A stretch of DNA of 64,000 nt from Myxococcus hansupus (lineage in GTDB: Bacteria; Myxococcota; Myxococcia; Myxococcales; Myxococcaceae): positions 9,398,001 to 9,462,000 of the forward strand of contig NZ_CP012109.1 in NCBI RefSeq assembly GCF_000280925.3, read 5' to 3'. The position numbers and the translations under genes are program-made. Below the pieces are notes generated by a model. It had not been told where the DNA came from. It did no database searches and saw nothing but the letters and a program-made list of their open reading frames with translations. The first letter of the stretch is position 1. Every line of letters starts with the position of its first letter. Shown piece after piece: positions 23,306-33,727 of this stretch.

Positions 23306-24463
23306 TCAAGGACTGCGCCGATGGCTTCGTGCGGAACGCCCTACCTGCGGTCGCTGGTGGCGCGGGCCAGTTCGCTCTGCCTCCGGCGCGAGCTGCGAGT
23401 ACAACTCGTGGAGCTTCGCCCGCAGCAGCTCCTTGGACGGCAGGAACGTCTGGTACTCGGCGACGAGCGTTGGCGACGTTGTCCGGGCAAGAGCGTACTC
23501 GACGACCTCGTCGTCCTTCGTCGCGCAGAGGAGCACGCCGATCGACGGCCGCTCGTGGAGCTTCTTCACGTCACGGTCAAGTGCCTCGACGTAGAACGAG
23601 AGCTGTCCGAGATCGGCGGGCTTGAATTTGTCGACCTTCAACTCGAAGGCGACGAGACACTGAATGCCACGGTGAAAGAAGACGAGGTCGATCACGAAGT
23701 CTTGGCTGCCGACCTGCACCGGATATTGCGAGCCGACGAAACAGAAGTCGCGTCCCAACTCAGTGAGGAAGCGGCCAAGGTTCCGAAGGAGGGCGTCGTG
23801 GAGGTCGGCTTCGGAGTGATCGGCGGCGAGGCCGAGAAACTCGATGTTGTAGACGTTCTTGAACTCGTCGATTGCCGTCGGGTGAGTTTGTCTCACCGCT
23901 GGCGAGACTTTCTTCGTGGCGCGTGCCTCGCGAAGAACGGCGCCCGAGCGGATCTGCCGTTCGAGCTCCCGCTTGGGCCAGCGCTCCTTGATGGCAGCGA
24001 GAATGTAGAACTCGCGTGTATCGAGGGGCTTGGCTTGGCTGAGGATGATGAGGTGGTGTGTCCACGGCAGTTGTCTCACCAGTGGTGAGATTCTTCGGTT
24101 CGACCGGTACGCCTCGTAGAACTGGCGCATCCGAAAGAGGTTCGGGCGCGTGTAGCCCCGGACACCCGGGTAGCGCCTCGCGAGATCCGCGGCGAGCTCC
24201 TCGACGATGCCGTCGCCCCACTCCGCGCTGGCGATCTTCCGGCTGATGTACTCGCCCAGCTCCCAGTAGTGGGTCACCAGCTCCGTGTTCACCGCTTGGT
24301 GCGCGCGTCGTCGGGCCACTTCGATGAGCGCGATGACCTCGGCGAACCGCGTGTCTCCGTCGTCGACGAACGCCCGCTTGGCGCGAGGCACGGCGAGCTT
24401 CGTCGCCAGGGTGGCGGGCGTCGCGCGCGTCAAAGGCTTCTTCGAGGAGGAACTCTTCTTCAT
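23306..24463 (-). CDS. PDDEXK nuclease-domain protein, YhcG/DUF1016 family
   Basis: 385 residues from ATG 24463. The N-terminal DUF1016 domain has VNTELVTHYWELGEYIS, the RYPGVRGYTRPNLFRMRQFY segment and the WTHHLIILSQ motif. The C-terminal nuclease core is GSQDFVIDLVFFHRGIQCLV then AFELKVDKFKPADLGQL (Asp ... Glu-x-Lys), followed by IGVLLCATKDDEVVEYAL. Such proteins often sit beside restriction or mobile genes; here it stands alone. Its codon use includes more A/T than its neighbours, which would fit horizontal acquisition. The basic C-terminal 25 residues (RTGPRHQRPQVGRSARSHR) are an unusual extension. Confidence 0.9.
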   Translation of the reverse strand: MKKSSSSKKPLTRATPATLATKLAVPRAKRAFVDDGDTRFAEVIALIEVARRRAHQAVNTELVTHYWELGEYISRKIASAEWGDGIVEELAADLARRYPGVRGYTRPNLFRMRQFYEAYRSNRRISPLVRQLPWTHHLIILSQAKPLDTREFYILAAIKERWPKRELERQIRSGAVLREARATKKVSPAVRQTHPTAIDEFKNVYNIEFLGLAADHSEADLHDALLRNLGRFLTELGRDFCFVGSQYPVQVGSQDFVIDLVFFHRGIQCLVAFELKVDKFKPADLGQLSFYVEALDRDVKKLHERPSIGVLLCATKDDEVVEYALARTTSPTLVAEYQTFLPSKELLRAKLHELYSQLAPEAERTGPRHQRPQVGRSARSHRRSP

Positions 24464-24858
24464 GCGAAAGGCGGGAACATAGGTTTCGGCGGCCGAGCCC
24501 TGCAATTTGGCAAGCGACGCTGGCCGGTCGATTCCGCGCCCCGCTTCGAAGGGGAAGACCAGGGGTCCTTCCCAGAGGCGCCCCCCCGGCTCGCCTCTTC
24601 GCTCCGCGTGAAAAATCCCCGGGAATATCCCCGGCGCCCTTCCACACATCCCACGCCAGCTCCCCGCGAGGGCCCACCTGTCGGTGAAGCGGCGCAGCCG
24701 TCACAACCCCGCGAAACCACGTTTCCTGTCTCCTTGCTACACGTCCCGGCAGGCAGGGGTTGCCGCGGTCGGAGGGAATGAACAGCGAGCGGCTCCGGAT
24801 TGGCGGCCGTCCTCGCGAGCGCCCCCCGCGCCGCGACCCACACCAGGAGTCCGCCAGG
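24464..24858. other. Non-coding divergent gap (395 bp)
   Basis: It lies between the starts of the nuclease and beta-helix genes, so it should contain both promoters. It contains the direct repeat ATCCCCGG at about 24616 and 24628, separated by four bases, and no convincing gene. The frame open from 24760 is continuous with the beta-helix gene but adds an Arg-rich leader without signal-peptide character. Confidence 0.5.
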
Positions 24859-26535
24859 ATGCGCCATCGTTCGCCGTGGTTCACGGCCCTATGCTCCGCT
24901 GCCTTGCTGTCCTTCGTGGCCTGCAACGGCAAGGTCGAGTTCAACCAGGAGAATGGCTCACCTCCCGGCTCCAGCGAGACGCCCTCCGTCCCGGGTACCC
25001 CGCCCGGGGAGCCGAACTCGCCCGGAACGCCCGAGCCTCCGCCCGTCATCGTCGAAATCCCCGGGGATCCGCCTCCTCATCCGGACCCCGAGCCAGAGCC
25101 GTCCCCCGAGCCGCAGCCCCCGCCCGACCCGACGCCCGAGCCCCAACCGGAACCCGAGCCGCCGCCCCGCTATTCGCGCATCCTCTGGGTGGCGCCCAAC
25201 GGCAGTGACGGCGCGTCCGCCACGGAGACGGCGCCGCTGCGCACGGTGTCGCGCGCGCTGGAGCTGGTGCGTCCGGGCGAGGCCGTCTACCTGAAGACCG
25301 GCACCTATTCGGAGCGCCTCAAGCTCGAGGAGAAGGGCGGCTCGTCCTCCGCCCTGCTCACGCTCCGGGCCGCGCCGGACGCCAAGCCGGTGCTCAAGCC
25401 GTCCGGCAGCGGCTCCGCCATGGTGGATGTGCGCGGCGCGTATTGGAGCATCGAGGGGCTCACCATCGACGCGGCGGGCAGCGCCTCCTTCGCGGTGCTC
25501 TTCCGCGGCGTGGGCTCGCACCACGGCGTGCTGCGCGGCTCCACGTTGAAGAACGGCACCGCCGGCGCGGGCGTCAACGTGTGCGAGCGGGCCAGCGACA
25601 TCCTCATCGAGCAGAACGCCATCTCGAACTTCAACCGCAACGGGGATGACAGCCACGGCGTCATCGTCCAGACGACGGCGCGCAACGTGGTGGTGCGGGG
25701 CAACGACATCCACCACAACTCCGGCGACGGCGTGCAGTGCATCGGTCCGGAAGGCGGCGCCACCATCTCCGGCACGCCCTTCGACAACCTCCTGGTGGAG
25801 GACAACGAGCTGCACGAGAACCGCGAGAATGGCGTCGACGTGAAGACGTGCACCCGCGTCACGCTGCGCGGCAACATCATCTGGGGACACAAGACGTCGT
25901 CCACCTCGCGCGGCGAGGGCGTGGTGGTGCATCTGTCCGCCAAGGACGTCACGCTGGAGGACAACGTCTTCTACAACAACGGCCGCGCCATCAGCATTGG
26001 CGGGGTGCGGCAGGGCGCGCCGCCCACCAACATCGTCATCCGCCGCAACCTCGTGCGGGACGGGCTGGGCGGCGGCGAGGAGGGCAGCGGCATCCGCGTG
26101 GACACGACGTCCAACGTGAAGGTCCACCACAACACCGTCTGGAACATGCCCGGGCCCTGCCTGACGTTCGGCCATGGCGACACCGGCGCCAGCGCCAGCC
26201 TGGATGTGCGCAACAACGTCTTCTCCGGCTGCGGCGTGGCGGTGCGTGGCGGCGCCGGGCGCTCGGGGGCGGTGGTGGACGCGAACCTCTACTTCCGGAG
26301 CGCGGGCGCGGCGGTGTTCCGCCTCAATGGCGTGGACATGGGCTTCTCGCAGTGGCGCTCACAGAGCGGGTTCGACGGCCGCTCCCAGGAGAAGGCCCCC
26401 GGCTTCCTCAACATCGACACCGGGGATTTCCGCCTGGGGTCGGGCTCACCCGCACTCAACGCGGGGCTGTCGCTGGGGCTGAGCTGGTGCGGGCCCGGGC
26501 CGGACCAGGGCGCTTTCGAGTCAGACTGCACCTGA
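24859..26535 (+). CDS. Right-handed parallel beta-helix lipoprotein
   Basis: 558 residues from ATG 24859 (AGGAG upstream). The signal peptide ends at a lipobox (SFVAC, Cys22). A ~90-residue Pro/Glu/Gly linker (residues 28-110) leads to a DUF1565-like entry (WVAPNGSDGASATETAPLRT) and then repeated beta-helix coils with Asn ladders: IEQNAISNFNRNGDD, VVRGNDIHHNSGDGV, LVEDNELHENRENGVD, LEDNVFYNNGRAISI and VHHNTVWNMPG. The fold is shared by polysaccharide lyases, epimerases and adhesins; no catalytic set is clear. Surface exposure on the outer membrane is inferred from the lipobox and long linker. Confidence 0.88.
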   Translation: MRHRSPWFTALCSAALLSFVACNGKVEFNQENGSPPGSSETPSVPGTPPGEPNSPGTPEPPPVIVEIPGDPPPHPDPEPEPSPEPQPPPDPTPEPQPEPEPPPRYSRILWVAPNGSDGASATETAPLRTVSRALELVRPGEAVYLKTGTYSERLKLEEKGGSSSALLTLRAAPDAKPVLKPSGSGSAMVDVRGAYWSIEGLTIDAAGSASFAVLFRGVGSHHGVLRGSTLKNGTAGAGVNVCERASDILIEQNAISNFNRNGDDSHGVIVQTTARNVVVRGNDIHHNSGDGVQCIGPEGGATISGTPFDNLLVEDNELHENRENGVDVKTCTRVTLRGNIIWGHKTSSTSRGEGVVVHLSAKDVTLEDNVFYNNGRAISIGGVRQGAPPTNIVIRRNLVRDGLGGGEEGSGIRVDTTSNVKVHHNTVWNMPGPCLTFGHGDTGASASLDVRNNVFSGCGVAVRGGAGRSGAVVDANLYFRSAGAAVFRLNGVDMGFSQWRSQSGFDGRSQEKAPGFLNIDTGDFRLGSGSPALNAGLSLGLSWCGPGPDQGAFESDCT

Positions 26536-26546
26536 GCCGCCGAGGC

Positions 26547-26589
26547 GTGTAGAGTGGGGTCTCCTTCTGCCCTGGACCCCACTCTCCAC
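26547..26589. promoter_or_regulatory. Long inverted repeat overlapping the kinase start
   Basis: AGAGTGGGGTC at 26551-26561 pairs perfectly with GACCCCACTCT at 26575-26585 across a 13-nt loop. Three more pairs beyond one mismatch extend the stem to 15 bp. It lies 11 bp after the beta-helix stop, and the GTG start of the kinase (26554) is inside its left arm. It may terminate the upstream transcript, occlude the kinase start, or both. There is no T tract. Confidence 0.6.
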
Positions 26590-28558
26590 GTGCCGTCCTC
26601 GTTGGAATTCGTATCGGGCATCACCTTGGTGCCACCGGACTCTCCCGCGCGCGAGCTGCTGAGCGCGGCCGCCGCGCGTGCGGGCCTTCGGGTCGTGTCC
26701 GGCGTCGAAGAGGCCTCGCTGGCGCTGGTGGACCTCACCGCGCCAGGCGGGCTCGCCGCGGGTCAGGCCCTGCTCGCCGCCCGGTCCTCCGCGCCGCCCT
26801 CGCTGGTGGTGCTGGCGGGGCAGGGCGAGGACTCCTTCGCCACCGCGCAGTCCCTCAAGCCCGCGGACGTGCTCACGGCCCCGGTGCCGCTGCACGAGCT
26901 GGCCTGGCGGCTCCAGTGCGCCGCCGAGCGCCACGTGGAGCGCGAGGAGCAGGCGCGCAGCCAGGAGGACCTGGCGCTCCTGCTGGAGCTGACGGCGGAC
27001 TACGCCGAGTCGTCGGACGTGGCGGCGCTGCTGCACGGCGTCACCCGGCGGCTGGCGGAGAAGCTGGACATCGCGCGCGCCACGCTGGTGATGCTCGGGC
27101 GCAGCGCGGACGAAGGCCTCATCGTCGCCACCAGCGATGACCCGACGTTGAAGAACCTGCGCATCGACCTGTCCCGCTACCCGGAGATTCGCGAGGTGAT
27201 GCGAACGGGCAATCCGGTGGTGATGCAGGAGGCCGCCACGCACCCGCTCCTGGGCGACGTGGAGCGCCGCGCGGTGGCGGCCCGGGGCATCCACGCCATC
27301 GCCGCGTTGCCGCTGCCCATCCGCGGGCAGGTGCGCGGCGTGCTGCTGCTGCGCGCCACCGGGCGGCGGCGCACCTTCTCGCCCCGGGAAATCGACTTCC
27401 TCACCACCGTGGCGCACGCCACCGCCGTGGCGCTGCGCAGCGCCTCCGTGCTGGAGTTTGTGCGCGGCCAGACGGAGGCGGAGAAGACGGCCCGGCTGGC
27501 GGCGGAGGAGCAGGCGGCGTCCTTCAAGCCGTACCAGCTCTTCTTCGCGCACGTCAGCGAGGGCGTGGCCATCCTCGACGACAAGGCCTGCGTGCTGTCG
27601 CTCAACCCGTCCGGCGCGGCGATGTTGGACGTGCAGGCGCTGGAGGCGCGGGGCCGCCACCTGCACCAGGTCACCCAGCCGGTGGATGAGAACGTGCTGA
27701 TGGAGCTGGTGACCACCGCGTCGCGGGGCGAGGCCCGCTCGGGCACGGACGTGGAGGTGTGCACGGGCTCGGGCCGGCGGCTGACGCTGTCCATGTCCGC
27801 GGCGCCGCTGCGCGACGAGGAGGCGGCCACCATCCTCTCCTTCCGCGACGTCACGGACGCGCGGAGGCTGGAGGACGAGCTGCTCCAGACGAAGGACTTC
27901 CTGGAGCGGCTCATCGACTCGTCGGTGGACGCCATCATCGCGGCCGACCTGAAGGGGCGCATCATCCTCTTCAACAAGGGCGCGGAGGCGCTGTGTGGCT
28001 ACACCGCGCAGGAGGCCCTGGGCGGGCTCGCCGTCCACCAGCTCTACCCGCCGGGCGTGGCGAAGCGGGTGATGGCCATGATTCGTGCCCCCGAGCACGG
28101 CGGCAAGGGCCGCTTGTCGCTCATCCGCGAGGAGCTGGTGCACCGCTCCGGAGAGCGGGTGCCGGTGAACATGACGGCCTCCATCGTCTACGAGGGCGGC
28201 CGCGAGGTGTTCAGCGTGGGCATCTTCACGGACATGCGCGCGCGCATGCAGTTGGAGCGCAAGCTGTCCGACGTGGAGACGCGGCTGGAGGAGAGCGAGA
28301 AGAGCGCCGTCATCGTCGCGCTCGCCGGCACCGCGGCGCACGAGCTGAACCAGCCGCTCACCTCGGTGATGGGCTACGCCGAGCTGCTGAAGCGGAAGCT
28401 GAAGGAAGACGACTTCGCCTGGAAGCCGGTGGACATCATCTACCGCGAGGCGGAGCGCATGGCGGAGATCGTCCGGAAGATTGGGAAGATCACCCGCTAC
28501 GAGACGAAGTCGTACATGGGGGAACAACAGATTCTCGACCTGGACAAGGCCACCTCCC

Positions 28559-28569
<11 letters not shown>
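26554..28569 (+). CDS. GAF-PAS-PAS histidine-kinase-like protein lacking the ATPase domain
   Basis: 671 residues from GTG 26554, which has GAGG 8 bp upstream; GTG 26590 is an alternative. Residues 1-125 resemble a degenerate receiver. A GAF domain follows (about 135-300), then two PAS domains (about 320-440 and 445-575), then a HisKA dimerisation helix with the H-box TAAHELNQPLTSVMGYAELL (His596). The protein ends ~75 residues later with no N, G1 or G2 boxes, so it cannot bind ATP by itself. The next gene, overlapping by 11 bp, is a complete kinase. Inferred: it is phosphorylated by, or dimerises with, that partner. Confidence 0.87.
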
Positions 28570-30472
<1,903 letters not shown>

Positions 30473-30475
<3 letters not shown>

Positions 30476-30487
30476 GCCGGCGGCTCA
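30473..30487. terminator. Small palindrome spanning both convergent stop codons
   Basis: TGAGCCG-G-CGGCTCA is a perfect palindrome that contains the kinase stop (TGA) and the complementary stop of the convergent MsrB-MsrA gene. With a minimal loop it gives a 6-bp stem, so termination strength is doubtful. Confidence 0.3.
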
Positions 30488-31606
30488 GTCCCGCATGTAG
30501 TGGCAGGTGTAGCCGCCGGGGTTCTTCACCAGGTAGTCCTGGTGGTAGTCCTCGGCGGGCGTGAAGGGGCCCGCGGGCGTGATTTGCGTGACGACGGGCC
30601 GGGGCCACTTGCCGGAGGCGTCCACCCGGGCCTTCACCGTCTCCGCCACGCGCTTCTGCGCATCCGACAGGTAGAAGAGGGCGGAGCGGTACTGCGTGCC
30701 CACGTCGTTGCCCTGGCGGTTGAGCGTCGTCGGGTCGTGCATGCGGAAGAACCACCGCTCCAGCAGCGTCTCGTACGTCAGCCGGGTGGGGTCGAACACG
30801 ACGCGCACGGTCTCCGCGTGGCCCGTCTTGCCCGAGCTCACGTCGCGGTAGGTGGGCTTCGCGAGCGCGCTGGAGCCGCCGGTGTAGCCGACCTCCGTTT
30901 CGATGACGCCGGGAATCGCGCGCAGCAAGTCCTCCATGCCCCAGAAGCAGCCGCCCGCGAGCAGCGCCGTCTCCGTGAAGGGCGACGAGGTGTCCCGCTT
31001 CGACGCGGCGGCGGGGGCGGGGCGGCCGAAGAGCGGCAGCCAGGCCCCGTAGCCTTCCTTCGCCAAATCGTTGACGGAGACGAAGCGCAGGGCCGCGGAG
31101 TTGATGCAGTAGCGCAGGTGGGTGGGCGCGGGTCCATCACCGAAGATGTGGCCGAGGTGGGAGTTGGCCGCCTTCGAGCGGACCTCGACGCGCTCCATGC
31201 CCAAGCTCGCGTCGCGCTTCTCCACGACGCGGGCGCTGTCCACCGGGCGCGTGAAGCTGGGCCAGCCCGTGTGTGAGTCGAACTTGTCGAGCGAGGAGAA
31301 GAGGGGCTCTCCGCTGACCACGTCGACGTAGAGGCCCTCGGCGTGGTGGTTCCACAAGGGGTTCTTGAACGCGGGCTCCGTCGCCCCCTCCTGCGTCACC
31401 TTCCAGGCCAGCGGGGAGAGCGTGCGGCGGAGCTCCGCGTCCGAGGGCTTCGTGTAGTGGCGGGTGTCCTGGATGGAGGGCGAGGCCCGTGGTGCGTTCG
31501 CGGCGGCGCCTCGGGCCTCGGAGCACGCGGACAGCACCGCGAGGGCCAACAGGGCCAGCGGCATGAGCCTGCGGGCCAGCGAAGCGGTTGTGGGGGCGGT
31601 GTGCAT
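30485..31606 (-). CDS. msrAB: Lipoprotein MsrB-MsrA methionine sulfoxide reductase fusion
   Basis: 373 residues from ATG 31606 (GGAG upstream; ATG 31651 is possible but lacks a ribosome site). The signal peptide ends at a lipobox (VLSAC, Cys28), so the protein is predicted to act in the periplasm. Residues ~55-185 are MsrB with catalytic Cys167 (HLRYCINSAALRF); both CxxC zinc motifs are absent (DSHTGWPSF and VRSKAANSHLGH instead). Residues ~212-373 are MsrA with catalytic Cys220 (LAGGCFWGMEDLL) and the resolving-type C-terminus (GGYTCHYMRD). It repairs R- and S-methionine sulfoxides in envelope proteins, probably fed by a thioredoxin-like partner. Confidence 0.93.
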   Translation of the reverse strand: MHTAPTTASLARRLMPLALLALAVLSACSEARGAAANAPRASPSIQDTRHYTKPSDAELRRTLSPLAWKVTQEGATEPAFKNPLWNHHAEGLYVDVVSGEPLFSSLDKFDSHTGWPSFTRPVDSARVVEKRDASLGMERVEVRSKAANSHLGHIFGDGPAPTHLRYCINSAALRFVSVNDLAKEGYGAWLPLFGRPAPAAASKRDTSSPFTETALLAGGCFWGMEDLLRAIPGVIETEVGYTGGSSALAKPTYRDVSSGKTGHAETVRVVFDPTRLTYETLLERWFFRMHDPTTLNRQGNDVGTQYRSALFYLSDAQKRVAETVKARVDASGKWPRPVVTQITPAGPFTPAEDYHQDYLVKNPGGYTCHYMRD

Positions 31607-31740
31607 GGACGCGGTCTCCGGAAGTCCCCGTGTGAGCGGGTGCTTCTTCATGTACGCGCGATGCCCGAAGGTGGTTTCCGTTGCCCTCGCGCTCGCTGCC
31701 TGGGCTCGCCGGGGATGCGGGCGGGCGGGCCCGTGGGGCG

Positions 31741-32490
31741 TCAGTACCGGACGCGCAGCACCACGTCCGTGGCGTCGCCGTCCAGCGCCTCCAGCCGGAC
31801 GTGGTACTTGCCGTGGTGCAGCTCGGAGCGGCCTCGCAGGGTGACGGGCGCGCCGGGCCGGGCCACCTCGCCTTGCACGGTGCCTTCCTCGGGCTTGAGC
31901 GCCACGCGCACCGCGCCGCCGCCCACGGCGAGCTCCACCAGCATGGGCATGCCGCCCTTCACCGGACGGTGGGCGTTCTCGTAGGACTCCAGCACCGAGC
32001 CGGTCAGCGCTCCCACCTTCAGCTCCACGTCCACATCGCCGGTGAGGAAGCTGTCGCGCACGGCCTTCAGGCCCGTCGCGCCGCGCGTGAAGCCGCTCAG
32101 GCCCCCGCTGGCGGTGTAGAAGTGGCGCGTGTCGTAGACGGCCTGTTCCAGCCGCTCCACCACGTGGACGCCGTTGACCGTCTCCTCCGGGGCGCCGTCC
32201 TTCGGCTTGCCGACGGCGGACAGGGTGAAGGCATTGCTGCCCAGCGTCAGCGGCAGGGTGTGCTCGAAGTGCCCGTCCGCCGTGAGCACCACCGGCGCTC
32301 CATTCAGCGACAACGCGGGGGCGACGCCCAGGACCTGGCCGCGCAGGCGCACCTGCGGCTCGGCGGTGACGGAAGGCGGCGGGGGCGTCAGGACGACGCG
32401 GACGCCCGCGCGGGACAGGAACAACCAGGCCGCGGTGCCGCCCAGCACGGCCACGGCGCCCAACGCTCCCAGGATGGCCATCATGCGCAC
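31741..32490 (-). CDS. Membrane-anchored protein of unknown function
   Basis: 249 residues from GTG 32490 (ATG at 32484 or 32481 also possible; all share a GAGGAGG site inside the preceding gene). One N-terminal helix (MMAILGALGAVAVLGGTAAW) anchors a beta-rich domain: PQVRLRGQVLGVAPALSLNG suggests an Ig-like module at 35-95, and RPGAPVTLRGRSELHHGKYH a second strand region. No catalytic motif is visible. It follows the MshEN-domain gene immediately and in the same direction, so it may work with it in a secretion or motility assembly. Confidence 0.7.
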   Translation of the reverse strand: MRMMAILGALGAVAVLGGTAAWLFLSRAGVRVVLTPPPPSVTAEPQVRLRGQVLGVAPALSLNGAPVVLTADGHFEHTLPLTLGSNAFTLSAVGKPKDGAPEETVNGVHVVERLEQAVYDTRHFYTASGGLSGFTRGATGLKAVRDSFLTGDVDVELKVGALTGSVLESYENAHRPVKGGMPMLVELAVGGGAVRVALKPEEGTVQGEVARPGAPVTLRGRSELHHGKYHVRLEALDGDATDVVLRVRY

Positions 32491-32500
32491 GGGCGCCTCC

Positions 32501-33403
32501 TCACGACTCGCTGGCTTTGTCCTCGTCGTCCAGCTCGCGGGTGAACTCCTCGTTCGACAGCAGGCCCTTGCGCGCCATGATCCGCATCAGCGCCCAGAAC
32601 TTGCGCTCCAGCTCCTCGACGCGGTCCGGGTCCTCGCGCGCCTGCCCGAAGAGATAGTCCAGGTCATCCAGCACGCCCGTGCCGCCCGCGCTCGGGGCGG
32701 GGGCCTTGGGCTTCGCGGTGACGCCCGCCTGTCCACGCTTCTGCTTGCTCTGCTCCTCGCGCTCGCGAATGAGCTCCGCCAGCGACGTCCGCTGCGTCAT
32801 CTCCGCAGGCGGGAGCTCCTCGCCGATGATGACCTCCTCGTCATCGTCGTCCTGCGTGGGCGCTGGCGCGGGGCGCGCCGTGAGGGGCGGCGAGGCCTTC
32901 ACCGGTTTCGCCGCGGGCCTGCCGGGCGGAGTGGCCCGGGCCGTCGACGGCGCCGCCACCGGGACCTTGTGGTAGTAGCGGAGGATGGCGCCGCGCACGA
33001 TGGACAGCGGCGCCACGCGCGGGCTCACCTTGAGGCCGGTGGTGAACTCAATCTCCTCCACCGCCGTCACGTTGAGCGGATCACTCATCGCCACCACGAG
33101 CTGCTTGCGCCCACCCGCGCTCTCCAGCGCGATGGGGAACAAGTCATGCTGTTCGCAGAAGCGCGCGCGCAGCATGTGCACCGCGGCCCATTCAGGCGGT
33201 GTGTTCGTGAGGTCCACCAGCGGCAGGCCCAGGGCCTGGCTCAGCGCGCCCGCGAGCGTCGCTTCGGTGATCGCCCCCTGCGCGATGAGGGTGGCCCCCA
33301 AGCGCTGTCCTGATTTCCGGTGAGCCGCGAGCCCCGCCTCGAGCTGGGCGACGCTGATCGCCCGCTGCTCCAACAGGAGCTCGCCAATGCGCTTCCTCGC
33401 CAT
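32501..33403 (-). CDS. MshEN-domain protein (GspE/PilB N-terminal type)
   Basis: 300 residues. The N-terminus (RKRIGELLLEQRAISVAQLE, then GATLIAQGAITEATLAGALS) is the tandem MshEN/T2SSE-N pattern that in assembly ATPases such as PilB binds cyclic-di-GMP. No ATPase domain follows. Instead there is a Pro/Ala/Lys-rich linker (150-190), an acidic patch (TQDDDDEEVIIGEELPP) and a C-terminal helical segment (LERKFWALMRIMARKGLL) of the DUF4388/PATAN-linked type. It is probably a stand-alone c-di-GMP-responsive adaptor. It is divergent from the Agl motor genes, with a 324-bp intergenic region. Confidence 0.82.
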   Translation of the reverse strand: MARKRIGELLLEQRAISVAQLEAGLAAHRKSGQRLGATLIAQGAITEATLAGALSQALGLPLVDLTNTPPEWAAVHMLRARFCEQHDLFPIALESAGGRKQLVVAMSDPLNVTAVEEIEFTTGLKVSPRVAPLSIVRGAILRYYHKVPVAAPSTARATPPGRPAAKPVKASPPLTARPAPAPTQDDDDEEVIIGEELPPAEMTQRTSLAELIREREEQSKQKRGQAGVTAKPKAPAPSAGGTGVLDDLDYLFGQAREDPDRVEELERKFWALMRIMARKGLLSNEEFTRELDDEDKASES

Positions 33404-33578
33404 GGGGCGGCCTTAGCACGCGGGATGAAACCCAGGAAGCGAGCGCGGTGTCACATCTGGAGCCTGTTGGGAATCCCCCCGAAAATGCCCGCAATGCTGC
33501 TTGGAGTCCGGGCTGGCAAGAGGGGGTTGAGCGCAAAATTCCTGTGAGATTTCAGCACTTAACGCCGCTGCCCCTGCC

Positions 33579-33607
33579 TTGACACCCCAGACGCCCATTC
33601 CTAAAGT
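33579..33607 (+). promoter_or_regulatory. Strong sigma70-type promoter of the Agl motor operon
   Basis: A perfect TTGACA at 33579-33584, a 17-bp spacer and TAAAGT at 33602-33607 form the best-matching promoter I found in the window. Transcription would start near 33614, leaving a ~114-nt leader. That leader holds a hairpin (GGTCCGC at 33685 with GCGGGCC at 33696, loop of 4) shortly before the GGAGG ribosome site. The rest of the 33404-33727 gap shows no gene. Confidence 0.65.
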
Positions 33608-33727
33608 CGGCACACCGTTTTCAACATCCATTCCTGCCGCCCAACCGGGTGGACCGTCCGCTCGGGGGGACGTCAGGTTTGGAAGGTCCGCTAAAGCGGG
33701 CCAAGCTGCCTGTGGAGGCAACACTCG

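Noticed and set aside
23885..24090. Two GTCTCACC...GAGAC-like palindromes inside the YhcG gene
   Set aside because: They encode the similar peptides VSPAVRQT and ISPLVRQL, which sit where conserved DUF1016 motifs occur, so they are most simply coding sequence.
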